Of a stretch of DNA of 64,000 bases, positions 1 through 12,434 are shown one piece after another (the first letter of the stretch is position 1; each line of letters starts with the position of its first letter). A program made the translations under genes and the position numbers. The stretch is taken from assembly GCA_023079485.1 (NCBI GenBank), contig CM041102.1:1807269-1871268 (forward strand), read 5' to 3'. The DNA comes from Archilochus colubris. Lineage: Eukaryota; Chordata; Aves; Apodiformes; Trochilidae. The notes beneath the pieces are model-generated. The model was not told the DNA's origin. It worked only from the letters and a program-made list of their open reading frames with translations, and did not search any database.

Positions 1-3000
1 CTTTCCTGTGCTGATGATGCAGGCTTTGTTCTTAAGTAAACTGAGTGTAATTTATACCTCCTGCCTTGCCATCTTGCTCTCCTGTCATCAAAATGGCACC
101 GATTTGAAAGACAGCTCTGTTGGCTTCTGTTGAAACCAACTCTCTGGAAATCAACATCACTCTGTCCTCATTATGAAGTATAAATTCACCACAAGAGAAA
201 ATTAATGACAGAATTTCACTTTGTTCCCACCAGCAAGAAACCAGCTGAATATCTTGTGGAGGTTTTAGTAGAATGCCCAGAAAGTTTCTAATACACACAT
301 GAAATTAATACTTTGATTGTGTTTGTGTTTGTATTTGTCACTATGGGATTTCTGTTGACTGCTCCAAGCTTTCTGGAGAACACCACCTTCTTCAGGATTG
401 ATAAATGTGCTGGAAGATCCAGATCCAGATGAGGATTTTGGCTTTAGGAAAGTTGTTTTTCCTATTCCCAAGTGAAATGGTGTATTTGCCTTGCCAGATA
501 CGGAACAAAGTTATTATTAATTGAAAAAAAAAAGAAAAAAAGTCCTGCAAAACAATCAAGAGAACCCTGCTTTCCAGCTTCTAGAATAAATCCAGATTTA
601 TTTCATCAAAATATATCAAACATTTAAATTTGTAAGCACAGATTTGAGTCCTATCCAGCTGGAATCCAAAGACAGAGTTAATTATAAATTATCCTAATAA
701 TTCAACTCCTAAACTAAGAGATAGAAAAACTCAGCATCTGAAGACACCCAGATTTCTCCATGTACCAGGCAGAAGCTTAGATAGGCTATAATTAAGTGAG
801 ATGCATTGGCCTATGTAACAAGACCTCTATCAAAGCAACATTACTGATAAAAATTAATAGACATATTTATACCTGGTTTAAGTTAAAAAGGAGTTCCACT
901 GCTCCTTATCTTATCTGTCTGCACCACAGTTTATACTGACCTCAGGCATCATGCTTTTTGATAATCACCTCCAGGGAACAGAAATATTCCTCTTTCCTCT
1001 GCAGTGCCTAAATTCTCTTTGTGTTTTGTGTTACTTTCTCTCCAAAGCACTGGAGATTCAGCAGCAATTGTATGAGTTGTGAACTTGTTTGAGGTTCATC
1101 AGCACTTCCAGCCCTTGTTAACACCATCATGATGTGAATCATGATTTGTTATACATATTGCAGTATTTGCTTGTTGGCACAGAGATTGGCCATGAAAAAG
1201 CTCCTGCTTGTTCTTCCACCCACACGCCAAGCAGAAAAGCATCTAATGCAACTGTTGGAAGAGACAGATTGATGACACATTGCTCTTGTCTTGATGTACT
1301 TAGAATCCAAAAAAAGAAAAAGTTCCCAGCAGGCGAGAGCAATAAACTGAAAGCAGGGAGGGAAAAGAACAAAGGCAACGAGTGACAAGATTATGCTTCT
1401 GTTTCTGCCAGCTCCATAGCAGATTGCTCTGGACAGGAAAAAAAAAGAAAATATTCACTGAAAACAGAACCAAGAGATTTGCAAACTTACCATCAAGACA
1501 GCTGCTGTGGTCAGGAGAACCACTGCTTATCTCAGCAGTGAATCTCTCCTGAAAATTTGGGGTAATCCTTCAAAGTAAAATGACAGTCTTTCTGGGGGTC
1601 TCTCATGAGGCTATCAGACCCCTTACTGCAAGTCCATGTGTCTGAAGAGGGCACTGGATGAAGGTCAAATCACAGATGATTTTTAAAGTGCCAAATCTAG
1701 GGGCAATTTTGCCAACTATCTAAGGTTTCCAAAGCCAGAAGAACAAAACTCCTTGAGGTATCTTAAATGGCCTTTCTACTGATTATCTTTCAACTTCATA
1801 CGGGACAGTAAGCAGTTACTTGGGTTTTTTAATAGGTGTTTTAAAACTTGTGGTATGTGGTTGTTTCTGGACTGGATGTTTCCTCAGATCTTTGCTGGAC
1901 CAGCTATGGGCTACGTGACCATTTCAGGCTACAGGGGATTACAGACTTGCTGACTCATCTGGTGTCCTCCAATCCAATGGCCCTGGATTCCTAAAACCCT
2001 GAAAAAAAGAAGATACTTGTGATTTTTTAAATGTGTAAGATTTTCTATGTGAAATCTAAGGCATGCATTCCCTTTCCCAAAAAATGTTCTTCAGGAGAAT
2101 GTAAATGCATGCAAATTAATCATAATAATCCATATCCACATCCATTTGGACGAGACAGTAGAATATATACGCCCACATGGTATTTTAGTTGAAAAGAATC
2201 CCATAGAATGGGAAGCAAAAAGGAAGGTGGGCGACTTGGTTGGACTTTTAAATATTTTTTTATATTAAGTGAATTTAGCTGAGCACACATTTTGAAGGGC
2301 TGTTCTGAGGCTGATGCTAATGGCTTTGCCAAACCCCCAAAATAACTTACAAACGTAATGGTCTGAGGGATGGTTGAGCAGCATTTGCTGAATGCTAAAT
2401 TCAGTTCATTGGAAAGAGGTATTTTGGCCTTGTGAAAACAACCCATTTAATATGGACACATGAGGAGAGTAGAATAGACTGAGAAACTTGAAGATTATTT
2501 CAACAGCAGCTGGGCTGGTATTTATGGAAACACAGGGATGTGTACAAAACAATAAGGACATTCTTGTGGCTGATGCCTTTATTTTTTGTTGTTCATACTT
2601 CTTGTTCTGGGTATAAAAAGAGGTAGGAACAACAGGAGCTTTTTCTTAAGGACCAGATGTATTTTAGAAACAGTGGTTTTGTTTCTAAGCATAGGTGAAT
2701 CTGTCTGAAGAATGAGGGGTTCCTGAGAACTGACAATTTGATGTATGAAGAGTGTTTTCCATCTTGTCTTATGAGTTAGAAAAGTACCTGATGGAACCTG
2801 CCATTTTTCTCTCAAAATGTTTGGGCAACTGCTCATTTTAGTCTTTCTCACTAAACATGGAACCATGTAAAGATACCTGCAAGTCTTCTGACTGAGCAGG
2901 AAGTGGGGCTATTTCACATGGGAGTGCAGCACATTAATCTGGAAGTACCTGGCAATGGAACTAATACAAATCAGAGTCAGGCTTGAAGGAGAGAGACTGC

Positions 3001-5000
3001 AGAGCACAGCTGCCCTTTGCAGCCTTCTCTTGACTCTCATGATCAAAGCTCCCATCAATCACCTCCAGCCCAGGCAGATGCCCAAGCTGGGAGACCCAGA
3101 GTGGCCTAATGGAGTCACATCTTTAAACCAGCAAGAACCTGGCAAATGAACAAACAAAACCTGATTGTATCTTACACAGAGCCAAGGGGAGCCTCTTCCC
3201 CCTGAATGGAGGTGAGGTGAGATGGAGTGCCAGCTCACTGCCAGGTTTTCTTTGAGGACCAGAACGTCTTGGTGGCTGCATGGGGTTTTTTTCTGAAGAA
3301 AAAAGTAAGATATTGCTGTTGTGGAGTTATCAGGACTCCTGTAAATGTCCGCAGGTGGGGAAATAGAAACTGAAAATGGAAATTCCTTGTGTGAGCAGTC
3401 CAGGGTTCAGATTGAGATGATAACACCTAGACAGCATCTGTTCCCAAAGGAAGACTTGGACTGTCCTGAAACAAAGCTTTGTTCCTCTTGCTAAAAAGCT
3501 GCTGGGCAAAAGGGTTTCCATGTCAGTTGTCTTTGTCTTTGGAGGCCAAACAGGACTGACAACTTCCCCACACCTTCTACTGGTGGCTGAATAACACTGT
3601 GAATATTTGTAATTTTTTTGAGAGATTACTCACAATAAAAATAAACTACTGGTTTGTGTAACAAATCTAAGACGACCGCATGTGGAAACCAAAGCAAGCA
3701 AGGAAGGCTTCTTCTTGTAACTCTCAACAATCACTGCTTACATTTGAAAGAAAAATAGTGGGCAAAGTCTTAAATGAATGTGGGTTTTCATGTTGCCTTA
3801 CTACTTGGAAAAAAGTTTTTGAACTAAACCAAGGAATAAATTTGGAAACCTGTTTTTTTAATCATTATTTTTGATCAGAAAGCCTTAAAATTGGAACAAC
3901 TTTAGGTAACTTTTGGCGATCTTTTAATGCAATAGATCATAGCAGCTACAGCTGAGACAAAGAGTTATGGGGGAACTCTCTGCCTTCCCTTTGGCCATCT
4001 AGTTATTAGGCATCTAGTACAAACTAGTTATCTAAACTGTGTAATTAATGAAGGAGCCAGACATATCCAGAAAACAGCTCAGCCCACTCACCTTGGAGAC
4101 CTGTCTAACAGAGGGGTGATTCACCCTCCTGGGGATCAGCAAGGGAGGCTACAGAACTTGGATGTCTGGGGTTAGGTTAGATGAGTCCCACCTCACCCTT
4201 TTGCCCACTGTTGTGTAACATCCTGCACTGCAGGTAGGAAACCACCCCAGACTGAGCACATTTCAGTGCTGTACTTTATCTTCTGCAAGACTTTGATGCC
4301 AACCCCACACAGATGCAAAGAAGTCCCCTTGGCAATGAAGTGCCAGCCTGGCAGTGCTCACCCTCCTTGTCCTCTCTTTGCCCTGGGACATTCAGTGCTT
4401 TAGAACCAGCTCAGGAAACCTTCAGTCTGAGAACAATTCACATGGGCTTTTACTTTCCTGGAAAGATGTCAGCACAACACTTTAAAGTACCACAAAAAAG
4501 ATGGCACCTGGGAAAGAGACTCTGCCAGGGGTAGCTGTCAAACCCATGAGAAAAATCACCTAATGTGAGGAGCTATAGAAATTAATAATTAAACTCTTAA
4601 TACCAGGCAGCTGCACATACAGCTCTCCAGTGCCAGTCAAGGAGTGGCATAATCTGGGCAGATTTGTCCCACTATTAAAGCAGTGGGTGGGGCAGTGTCC
4701 TTATCACCATCTAAAGTTACTGAACAAATTTAAGCTGCATTATTCACGGCGTTAAAGCTGGTGGCAAGATGACAATGGCAGATCCATCCTGCCAGGCATT
4801 TCCTGGGCAAAAGCAACACCCAAGGTCTCTGCCCCACACTGGGAAGAGACTGAGAGGCAGAAAGCTCCATCATTTAGTTTTGTAGAAGCAGACAACCAGA
4901 CCTCCTCACCTTCCGCCCTGCCAAGCTCCCTGCTGGCACAGCTCCCCAGGAGGCTGCAGAGCAGACAGTGGGAACTACAAAATCACCTCCTCCAGGTGCC
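1..5000. other. no gene recognised
   Basis: AT-leaning unique sequence. Open frames are at most 108 codons (minus, 2120-2446) and none is recognisable. An A-rich run lies at 523-541. A minus-strand GTAAGT donor-like site reads through plus-strand cttaccatc near 1490 without a convincing acceptor. I see no mobile element. Confidence 0.6.
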
Positions 5001-8000
5001 CCAGCAAGAACTGGTCCCAGCTGCTGCAGCAGACACTTCCCAGCAGCCAGATAGGGGATGAAGTGACTCTGAGAGAGATTCCTTTCTGTGCTCAGAGAGT
5101 CAGAGCTTGGACTGAGTCCTGCAGAACAAGAACATACAGCTTAAGTAGCCTGTAAGGTTTCCAAGCGCAGCACTGTGGATTCTGGACCATTAGTGACATG
5201 AGTCTTGGGAAGCCCTCATCTCTCTGGGACAGCAGGCAGATGCTCTGGAAAGGTTACACACCCCTCCAGCTTTAGGAAACATACACTGAGATAGCTTGCA
5301 GCCTCTGCCACCCACCCCCCCACGCTGGTACCGGGATAATTCACAGCTATTCCCGTGGAAGGCATCCAGCAGCACAAAAAACAAACAAAACCAACTGAAA
5401 CCACAGCAGCTTTAAAGGGAGGAATGGATTAGAGCAACGCATGACTCTATTTTCCCCAACACTTCTCCCACTCACAGATACTGAATGAGATCCCAGTCTC
5501 TTATTTAACTCTGCTTACTGTCAAGGCTTCGGAAAAAGGGCTACTGCAGCTTACATTCTGCAGACTTCACATCCATGCCAGCTCACACCTTCTAAATCCC
5601 AGCTCTATTTACATGAGGGTGGGGCATGTAAATCCACGGAGGAATTATTTTAACAAAGCAACCTACTGCCACCGTTTGATCAGAACCAGCTTTGCAGGAC
5701 GAAGTACTGAGCTTGCTTGCAAGGGCCATTTGTCTTAATCAGCCAAGTGGAAAATATTTAATTGTCTGCAAGCCTGCAGTGCTCTGTGAAGAAAGAAGCA
5801 TTATGCTGCTGGTTAAATGCTCTGTGAATCTAAATCTGGACCTGTGTCCATCCTGGGGGCTCAGGAAGGATAAGCATATACAGACAGCCTGTAAATGCAG
5901 CCCCTAAAATATCCCATGCAGATGACACCTACCAGGCACATGCTGACCAGCTGTCTCCATTCATTTAATGACCTTTTTATCTCCTCTGATGATTGCCAAG
6001 AGTTATGCACAAGGACGAACACAGCACAAGTTGCTACAAGAAAAGCTGCAAAGAAACTCCTACAAGAAGGAAAGCTTTGGAAGGAGTGGATAACTAAAGG
6101 TTTCCTTTTCGTGTTTTTGATGCTGGAACTATCTAATGAGCAAGCTGTGGAAATACAGTCATCTCAGGAAAATCAGAGAGTGCAAATGAGCAAGGGGAGG
6201 TCACTGCACTTCCAGTTAATGCATGCTGGAGCTAGGCACATCCAGAACTGGGAATTTGAAGAAGCACTTTTGGCACTCAGAGCCTGTACAGAGTGGTACA
6301 TGAGTACCAAGAAGGTGAAGCTGTGGGAGCTTTGGTTGCTGAATTCAAATCAGATGGGCACACAGTGAATGTGCCAGCCTTCACCTGTTGAGATGCTGCA
6401 TGCTCTAGGTCCAAGACAGGATATTTCATTGGGTGTCCTCTTTGTGCTCACAGACCCAATGGGCCTTTGCCTTCCACCCAGACACATCAGACCAGTGCTG
6501 CCAGCCAGGTTCCAGCTCCCTGGGAACAAGACAGCATTGCCTTGTGCAACATGTCCCTTACCTGAGCTCCCACCCAGCTGCCAAAGCCCTCAGGTATTGA
6601 TCATACACCCCTGAGCCATGCTGTGGGCAGTTTCTCCTATAGCATGTGCACAGGGTGCAAGCAGGGTGCTGGTGACCATCTCCTGTGTACTCCTGGAGCT
6701 GTCTCTGCTCTGAAGTACACTTCTGTTCCTATAGCTCTCTGTGTGGTTTTGCATCTCAGGCAGCCCTGGTAAGACGATGATCTAAACTGACCTACATTCC
6801 AGGTCAAGCAAAATTTAGGTTAATTTCACTGATGTAATTTTAAAATTTTAATTGGCATAAGCCCTCCGGGGCAGGGATATTTTTCCAGGGAGTGCGTGTA
6901 CAAGCTGCATCCCCTGATGGAGGCTCACAGAGTCTCTGAACCCCTGATTTCCAAACTTGTTTTCCCTCTGTGCAAGGGTGTTTCATATCAGGGTGTTTCC
7001 TTCCTACCACCTCAGGAAAAAAAGAGGCACACACGTGCTCAAAAGAGGGGATGAAGGGAGCGATGCTAACAGAGCCCTGCCAGAAGCAGCCATTCCTGCA
7101 GACTGAAAGATCAGAAAACATAAATGCAAACAGAGAGCCCATTAAACACTGGTGGAAAAATGGAAGCCCTGGAAAGTCTCCAATATAACTAAAAAGCAGT
7201 CCAGGACTGGAGTGATTCTGTGTTTGTTTTCTGTCCATTTTTCATGGTTTGCTCATTGTCACTTCGAACTCTCCCAATATCATTAATACAGCTGACCAAT
7301 GTTATTTCTAAGAAAAATATTTTCATTTAAAAAAGACATTTTCCTGAAAATAATTTTTCTGAACGTGATGATATATTGTTGAAATACTCCTTTTTCTATA
7401 AACAATTGACTTCTTAAAAGTAACGTTTGTTGAAAATTTTACTGGAAATATGACCAAATCTTTGTCAATTAATCACATCCACAGCATTTTTACTTTACAA
7501 AATATGTTGGAAAGAAGTGTAAAACGGGGCCATCTGTAACATGGTGAATTGCAAGCGATGCTGCCTGCGGGAGCACAATAGTTCATGTTTTAAAGTTTTG
7601 AGTGGTTCCAACAATCATCCCAAAAGTTCACACTATTTACAGTATTGCTACTCAAATATGTGCTGACAAGGAGGGGAAGCAAAGCTCTATTTCCAAAGGC
7701 ATCTTTGAACTCCTGTTCTGCCATCCTTGCCATCTTCCTTCTTGGAAATGTTGGGTGGATGGACTGGACTCTTCTTTCTCATCCTACCAAAATAATAAAT
7801 CCCATCTCTTTTCCTCACTTTCCCATTTCCAACACAGATTGGCATTGGATATACCAAAATTTCCTTGTTTTCATCCTTCTTCTATCATGCTGTAATCTTC
7901 AAGATGCTCAGCTCTGCCTATGGATTAATTAAATTCATAAAACCATTTCCAAACTCATCTTACAGGAAGGTTATGAAGATACCATGAGCCATCCTGACAC

Positions 8001-8473
8001 TAAGGCACAGGGGGATGGATAGACTGGGAACAGCTCAGCAATTCCAGGCCCCCAAAAACCTGGTCAAAGTGATGGGGATGGAAATGGTGTCCCCCAGGGC
8101 AATGCAGGGAGGTGGCCCTGCAGCTGGGCCACTGCCACCCTCAGCCATGGGCAGAGCAAGGTGGGACTACCCCGGGTGATACAGGGATTAGGTGTGGCAA
8201 AAGGAAAAAGAAAATTAGGAGTAGTCAGAAAAATGACACACAGGGGATGAATTGTGACTAGTTTATGGGGAAAGGAGGTTCCTCCTCAGCTACATATTAA
8301 AGAAATATCTTAATCACAGTAATAGCTTAATTTGGTGTGTAATTACAACTCTGCTCTTCCCTGACTCCCCCACCCTCTCAGTGGTTAATTCTGCACTCAC
8401 TGCATGCACATTAAATATTACCTTGCTCTATATGTGGGGTACTTATTGACACAGATGCAGTGCACTTCAACAT
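5001..8473. other. no gene recognised; one 157-codon frame
   Basis: A plus frame of 157 codons (5895-6368) is followed directly, in the same frame after its stop, by another of 81 codons (6369-6614). The predicted peptides have no motif I know, no coding-type flanking splice sites, and a length consistent with chance. The stretch 7240-7520 is very AT-rich. Nothing else stands out. Confidence 0.5.
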
Positions 8474-8499
8474 GGGAGGAGAGGGGGAAGGGAATGGGG
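8474..8499 (+). other. G-quadruplex-forming sequence
   Basis: ggg, ggggg, ggg and gggg runs with loops aggaga, aa and aat. It satisfies the canonical four-run pattern and is purine-only apart from one T. Confidence 0.65.
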
Positions 8500-9468
8500 A
8501 AGCACTGGAGCCAGGACACAGGGCCCAGCCCCACTCCAATGGTAATTTGTGGTTTTTCTTCCAACGTTTAGTGGCCACAAAGAAGTCTTAGAAATTTCTG
8601 GTCAGAACCAGGACTCCCCTGTTCCTCTGCAGACGAAACACTGAGCCCTTACACTCCAACCCAATAAATATTTCATCTGGTTTGGAGGGAGAAGGGGTGG
8701 AGCCCTGCAGAAATTGTGTTTCACAAATGCAAATGACAGCTCAGACCCTCTAAAAGCCAAATCCTAACTTGCCTCTCACCTCTGCCTGTGTGTGCAGGAG
8801 CAGAGGGGCTCTGGGCACACTGAGAAGGTGACATCCAGGTGATGCTGGCACTGATGGACACTCACAGGGGCTGAGCACATCCACAGAGCTCCCCACAGAA
8901 AACTACAATAACCTGGAGGAGCCATCCTCGTACCTGGATGGTAGAAACATTCCACTCACTCACACACAGAGGTGGCTCAGAATCAAAGCAAGTCTGAAAA
9001 GACTCAAAATACATTAAGAGTTGGAAATACAGATTTAAACCACTCAGCCTTTGCTCTGCCCTGCAGAGATACTCATCAGTGACCAGTAGTATGATGCCAG
9101 TTTAAAGGATGGATTTCTGAAAAATAATTTTTTCATGCTCTACTGTTTCTCTTTTCCTCTTTGGGAGTCCTCAGGATGCAAAGCACAGCACTGGTATTCA
9201 ATCTAGTGGGAGATAATTGAACTTAAACATTATAAAAACCAACCTTTAATTAAAGGGTCAGAATACAAGTTAGAAAATATAGAGTGGAATTACTATCTGA
9301 AAGGATTATACCAGAATTCTTGACATAAAGGAGATTGCAAAGCAGGATTTCAAAGCACTGGGCAAATGTTGCATATGTGAGCTGGAAGGTTTTCTGCAAA
9401 CAAGTGCAGAGCTGACAAACAGTCTCATCCATAAGTGATTAGTCACATTTATATCCTGATTAATTCTT

Positions 9469-9484
9469 TTTTTTTTTTTTTTTT
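9469..9484 (+). repeat. poly(T) run
   Basis: About 16 consecutive T after gattaattc. Confidence 0.9.
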
Positions 9485-9709
9485 AATAACCTTAATTGTA
9501 GTGTTAAAAGCTTACAACCCTCTATTCTTTATTTGTGCATTTAACCATAGGTGTGTTACTCTCCTCTTTTTTCTTCACAGCTCTGATACCTCCTTTAACA
9601 GAGGCACTTCCACTTATCCCAGCATGGCAAATGGTGCTAAGTTTTCAAGAGGCAAATGGCTCTCTAGGAAGCTTCAACTGCTAACAGTAAAATCTTGAAA
9701 GACTCTCAT

Positions 9710-9723
9710 TAAAAAAAAAAAAA
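9710..9723 (+). repeat. poly(A) run
   Basis: About 13 consecutive A after actctcatt. Confidence 0.85.
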
Positions 9724-12122
9724 GGAAAGCTAAGGAGCCAACATCATAAAGACTCATCCTATGAACTGCTGCAGCTCTGCAAAGAGAATAAAATATAACA
9801 GACATGATGCCCTCCAGAATGACAATGAGGAAGAGCAACCTATGTCTGCACTCTTGGAAATAATTTTATATATTAACACAGAAGTTTTCAAAAATTCATG
9901 CTGACCTAACACCAAAGTAAATCACCAATCCAACCACTGTGACAAACAAGCTGTGATCAGGAAAAGGTTGGAAATCAATGCACAGGTTTAAGTAAAAAAA
10001 AACCTCCATGATGAGTTGTTGAACTGGAAGAGAGAAGATAATCCAGATCTGCATTTCCAACGTAAGCTGAAAAGACACAGACATGAAAATTTGCAGGATT
10101 GTTTTTCCATAGCCTATAACCACCACCAGAAATAAATCAGGGGCAGAAATTATTTAGGGCAGAGCTGTAATCTAATGCTAAGTGCTTTTAACTGAGGGGA
10201 AATGCCCACATCACTCTCCTGGCGCTGCCCTCTGAGGGATTTATATTCAGTTTTTAATAGTTTTTATGGAGAGGAAGATTTAATTCCTGCCCCAGCTCAT
10301 CCCAGCCCTCAGTGACTGATAAAATTCAGGATGTGCTGCAAGTTTGGAGTATAAAGGACAGTCCTGTAACTCTGGAGACATCCAGCTGCCTTCTCTCCAC
10401 AGTCCTGTCCCAGCTTCCAGATCTCCATGAACCATATCCAAGCACCAGGCAAATCAGAAAAAGCATGAAATCAAATCAAAGACAGATATGTAGGAACAGA
10501 AATCAATGCAAGCTGCAATCAGAGAGTCTCTCATTAAAAGCCATCACTAACATCCCCTGAAGATTTAATGTTTCAGCCTTTATTTAGACTCTCAGTGCCC
10601 CTCTGCATCACTCCAGGACGAGAAGCTGCAGGTTTCTCTGTTATCACCTTTTGCATCTTCAGGCTGTCAGACTCCTCCTGAAACACTGACACTGGGGTAA
10701 GTTTGCTTTCTTGGTCTGTTTCAGGGCAGATGAACAGTGTCAGGATCAGGTCACACACAACCTACACAACTCAAATATTCCTCTTAACAAACCAACAAAA
10801 ATCAGCACCACAGATGCTCAGGTCAGCAAACGAGTGAGTGAGTAGCTGATCCCCTTCTGCAAGTGCAGAACCTCAGGAGAGCTGTGCTGAGGGTTTAAGC
10901 ATCACTTTATTGATGCATTTCTCTGACCAGAAGGTCAGAGGTTTGGGGACTGCTCTGCCTGATCAACCCTTTGTTTGTTTTCTGACTGAAGTAATTAGTG
11001 TAAAACAGCAAACAGTCTTTCAGGAACCTGCTAACAAAACTTGTCTGGGTGTTAGCTTGAATTTTGTGGCCATGTTGGGGATTTTCTGGGCCAAGCCACA
11101 GAGTTCAGATTTCACTTCATTATGACTAGCCTGATTAAAAGAAAAGCCAATGCATTTTCTAAATGGACTTGTGGGAATTTCCCTTCTTTAGTAGCCTTTG
11201 GGTGAACATGCCTTTGGTAAGCATCTGTCTGTGTTTTTTCTTACCCCTGAACATAAAAGGGGGAGTCCTGTATTCAACATTTAGCTCTGGGGTTTATTTA
11301 CATAGGAAATGGCCTCACATCAGTCAAAAAAGGTGGTATAAAACCCAAAATGACCATTTACTTTTGGGGTGATTGATAACTGAAAGACAGATTTTTCAAA
11401 AGTTTGCATTTGTTTTGGTTAGATGTTGATACCATTTCTAAATTGATGATTTATAGATTATTCTCAACAGGAACAGGATGTGTTAGATTTGTACAAACTA
11501 CAAACAAAAAGTGCAGGTGATTACAAAAAGACTACCTAGTGTCTTGAATTTACAAAAAAAAAGTATAAAGAATAAGAGGGAAAGGGTTCTGAAACCTGAA
11601 TAAAACTCAGAGGTTCAGTTCAATGGTTTTTAACTGCCTTGGAAAAAAATCTCAAGATTGACAAGGTGACAAGAGAAAACAAATCATTCCATATTCCCTT
11701 GGTTTGAGTAAGTTAAGATATATCTAATGATACAGGGAAAGTAATTGTTATATTTTCAATACCTGATTTTAATACTGATGGTGCCTCTCAAGTTAAACAG
11801 AAAGAAAGGCTTGAATTGGAAATAGACATTATTTCATAAATTTATGAAAAGCTGCAAATAGCACAGCATATAAAATGATAATAAATCAGCCTAGATCCTG
11901 AAGCCTATTTATTATGCTTGGAATTAGCAATAATAAAACCAAAGCTTCTGCAATATCCACGGTGGAATTGAATGGAAATAAAACGAACTCCCAGAGTTTG
12001 ATTTTGCACTTAATGCATTGTCATAGTTTTGGGCCCAAGGCACTTCTAAAATTACATTTCTTGAAAAGCTGCAGTAAGTGTGTTCAAGTGTAAGTGGGGG
12101 GGTTTTTACCAGGGGTTTCCAC

Positions 12123-12144
12123 GAGCCTGGTGGTCCCCAGGCTC
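12123..12144. repeat. perfect 8-bp GC-rich inverted repeat, 6-nt loop
   Basis: gagcctgg (12123-12130), loop tggtcc, ccaggctc (12137-12144), inside a local C-rich patch (about 12115-12200). Its strand-pair stability would be high for its length. Confidence 0.8.
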
Positions 12145-12333
12145 CTCTCCCCTCTCCACGGGGCCCATCCCTGGCTCCATCCCTGACCCAGGGAGCTGTG
12201 TCCAAGGTGCCCTGAAGGAGAGGTCACTCCAACACCTCCTTGGCTTTGCATTTTTCAAAGCCAAAGTGGTTTCAGGAACAGAATCTGTGAATAACTGGCA
12301 AATGAAATGAAGCTGTATGTAGGTTCCAAAAAT

Positions 12334-12359
12334 AAATCAGCATTTCCATATGCTGATTT
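12334..12359. repeat. perfect 10-bp inverted repeat, 6-nt loop
   Basis: aaatcagcat (12334-12343), loop ttccat, atgctgattt (12350-12359), followed by further T. It resembles a bacterial terminator in shape, but the genome is vertebrate and no gene adjoins it, so no function is claimed. Confidence 0.8.
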
Positions 12360-12419
12360 TTTGCTACGTTTATCAACCTCTTTCTTATTTTTTTCTTTGT
12401 AACCAGTAGATTTTGCACC

Positions 12420-12434
12420 TTTTTTTTTTTTTTT
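12420..12434 (+). repeat. poly(T) run
   Basis: About 15 consecutive T, followed by aatgta and a second 7-T run. Confidence 0.9.

Larger units (their letters stand above)
8500..12122. other. no gene recognised; one strong acceptor-like site
   Basis: A very good acceptor-like site, ctctcctcttttttcttcacag, ends at 9580. It is followed by 118 codon-open bases and an AATAAA at about 9787, so a terminal exon is conceivable, but no donor partner or protein is visible. Poly(T) at 9469 and poly(A) at 9710 flank it. The remainder is unremarkable AT-rich sequence. Confidence 0.5.

Noticed and set aside
5895..6614. 157-codon frame followed in frame by an 81-codon frame
   Set aside because: Looked like one gene interrupted by a single stop, but the peptides have no known motif and upstream sequence has no promoter-like features; chance is sufficient.
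9541..9810. Strong acceptor followed by AATAAA, like a terminal exon
   Set aside because: Acceptor-like pyrimidine tracts also occur near 15301, 22705 and 57140 with no gene; no supporting upstream exon is visible.
12334..12365. Hairpin followed by T run, shaped like a Rho-independent terminator
   Set aside because: The window is vertebrate nuclear DNA by the CR1 evidence; the shape is coincidental.
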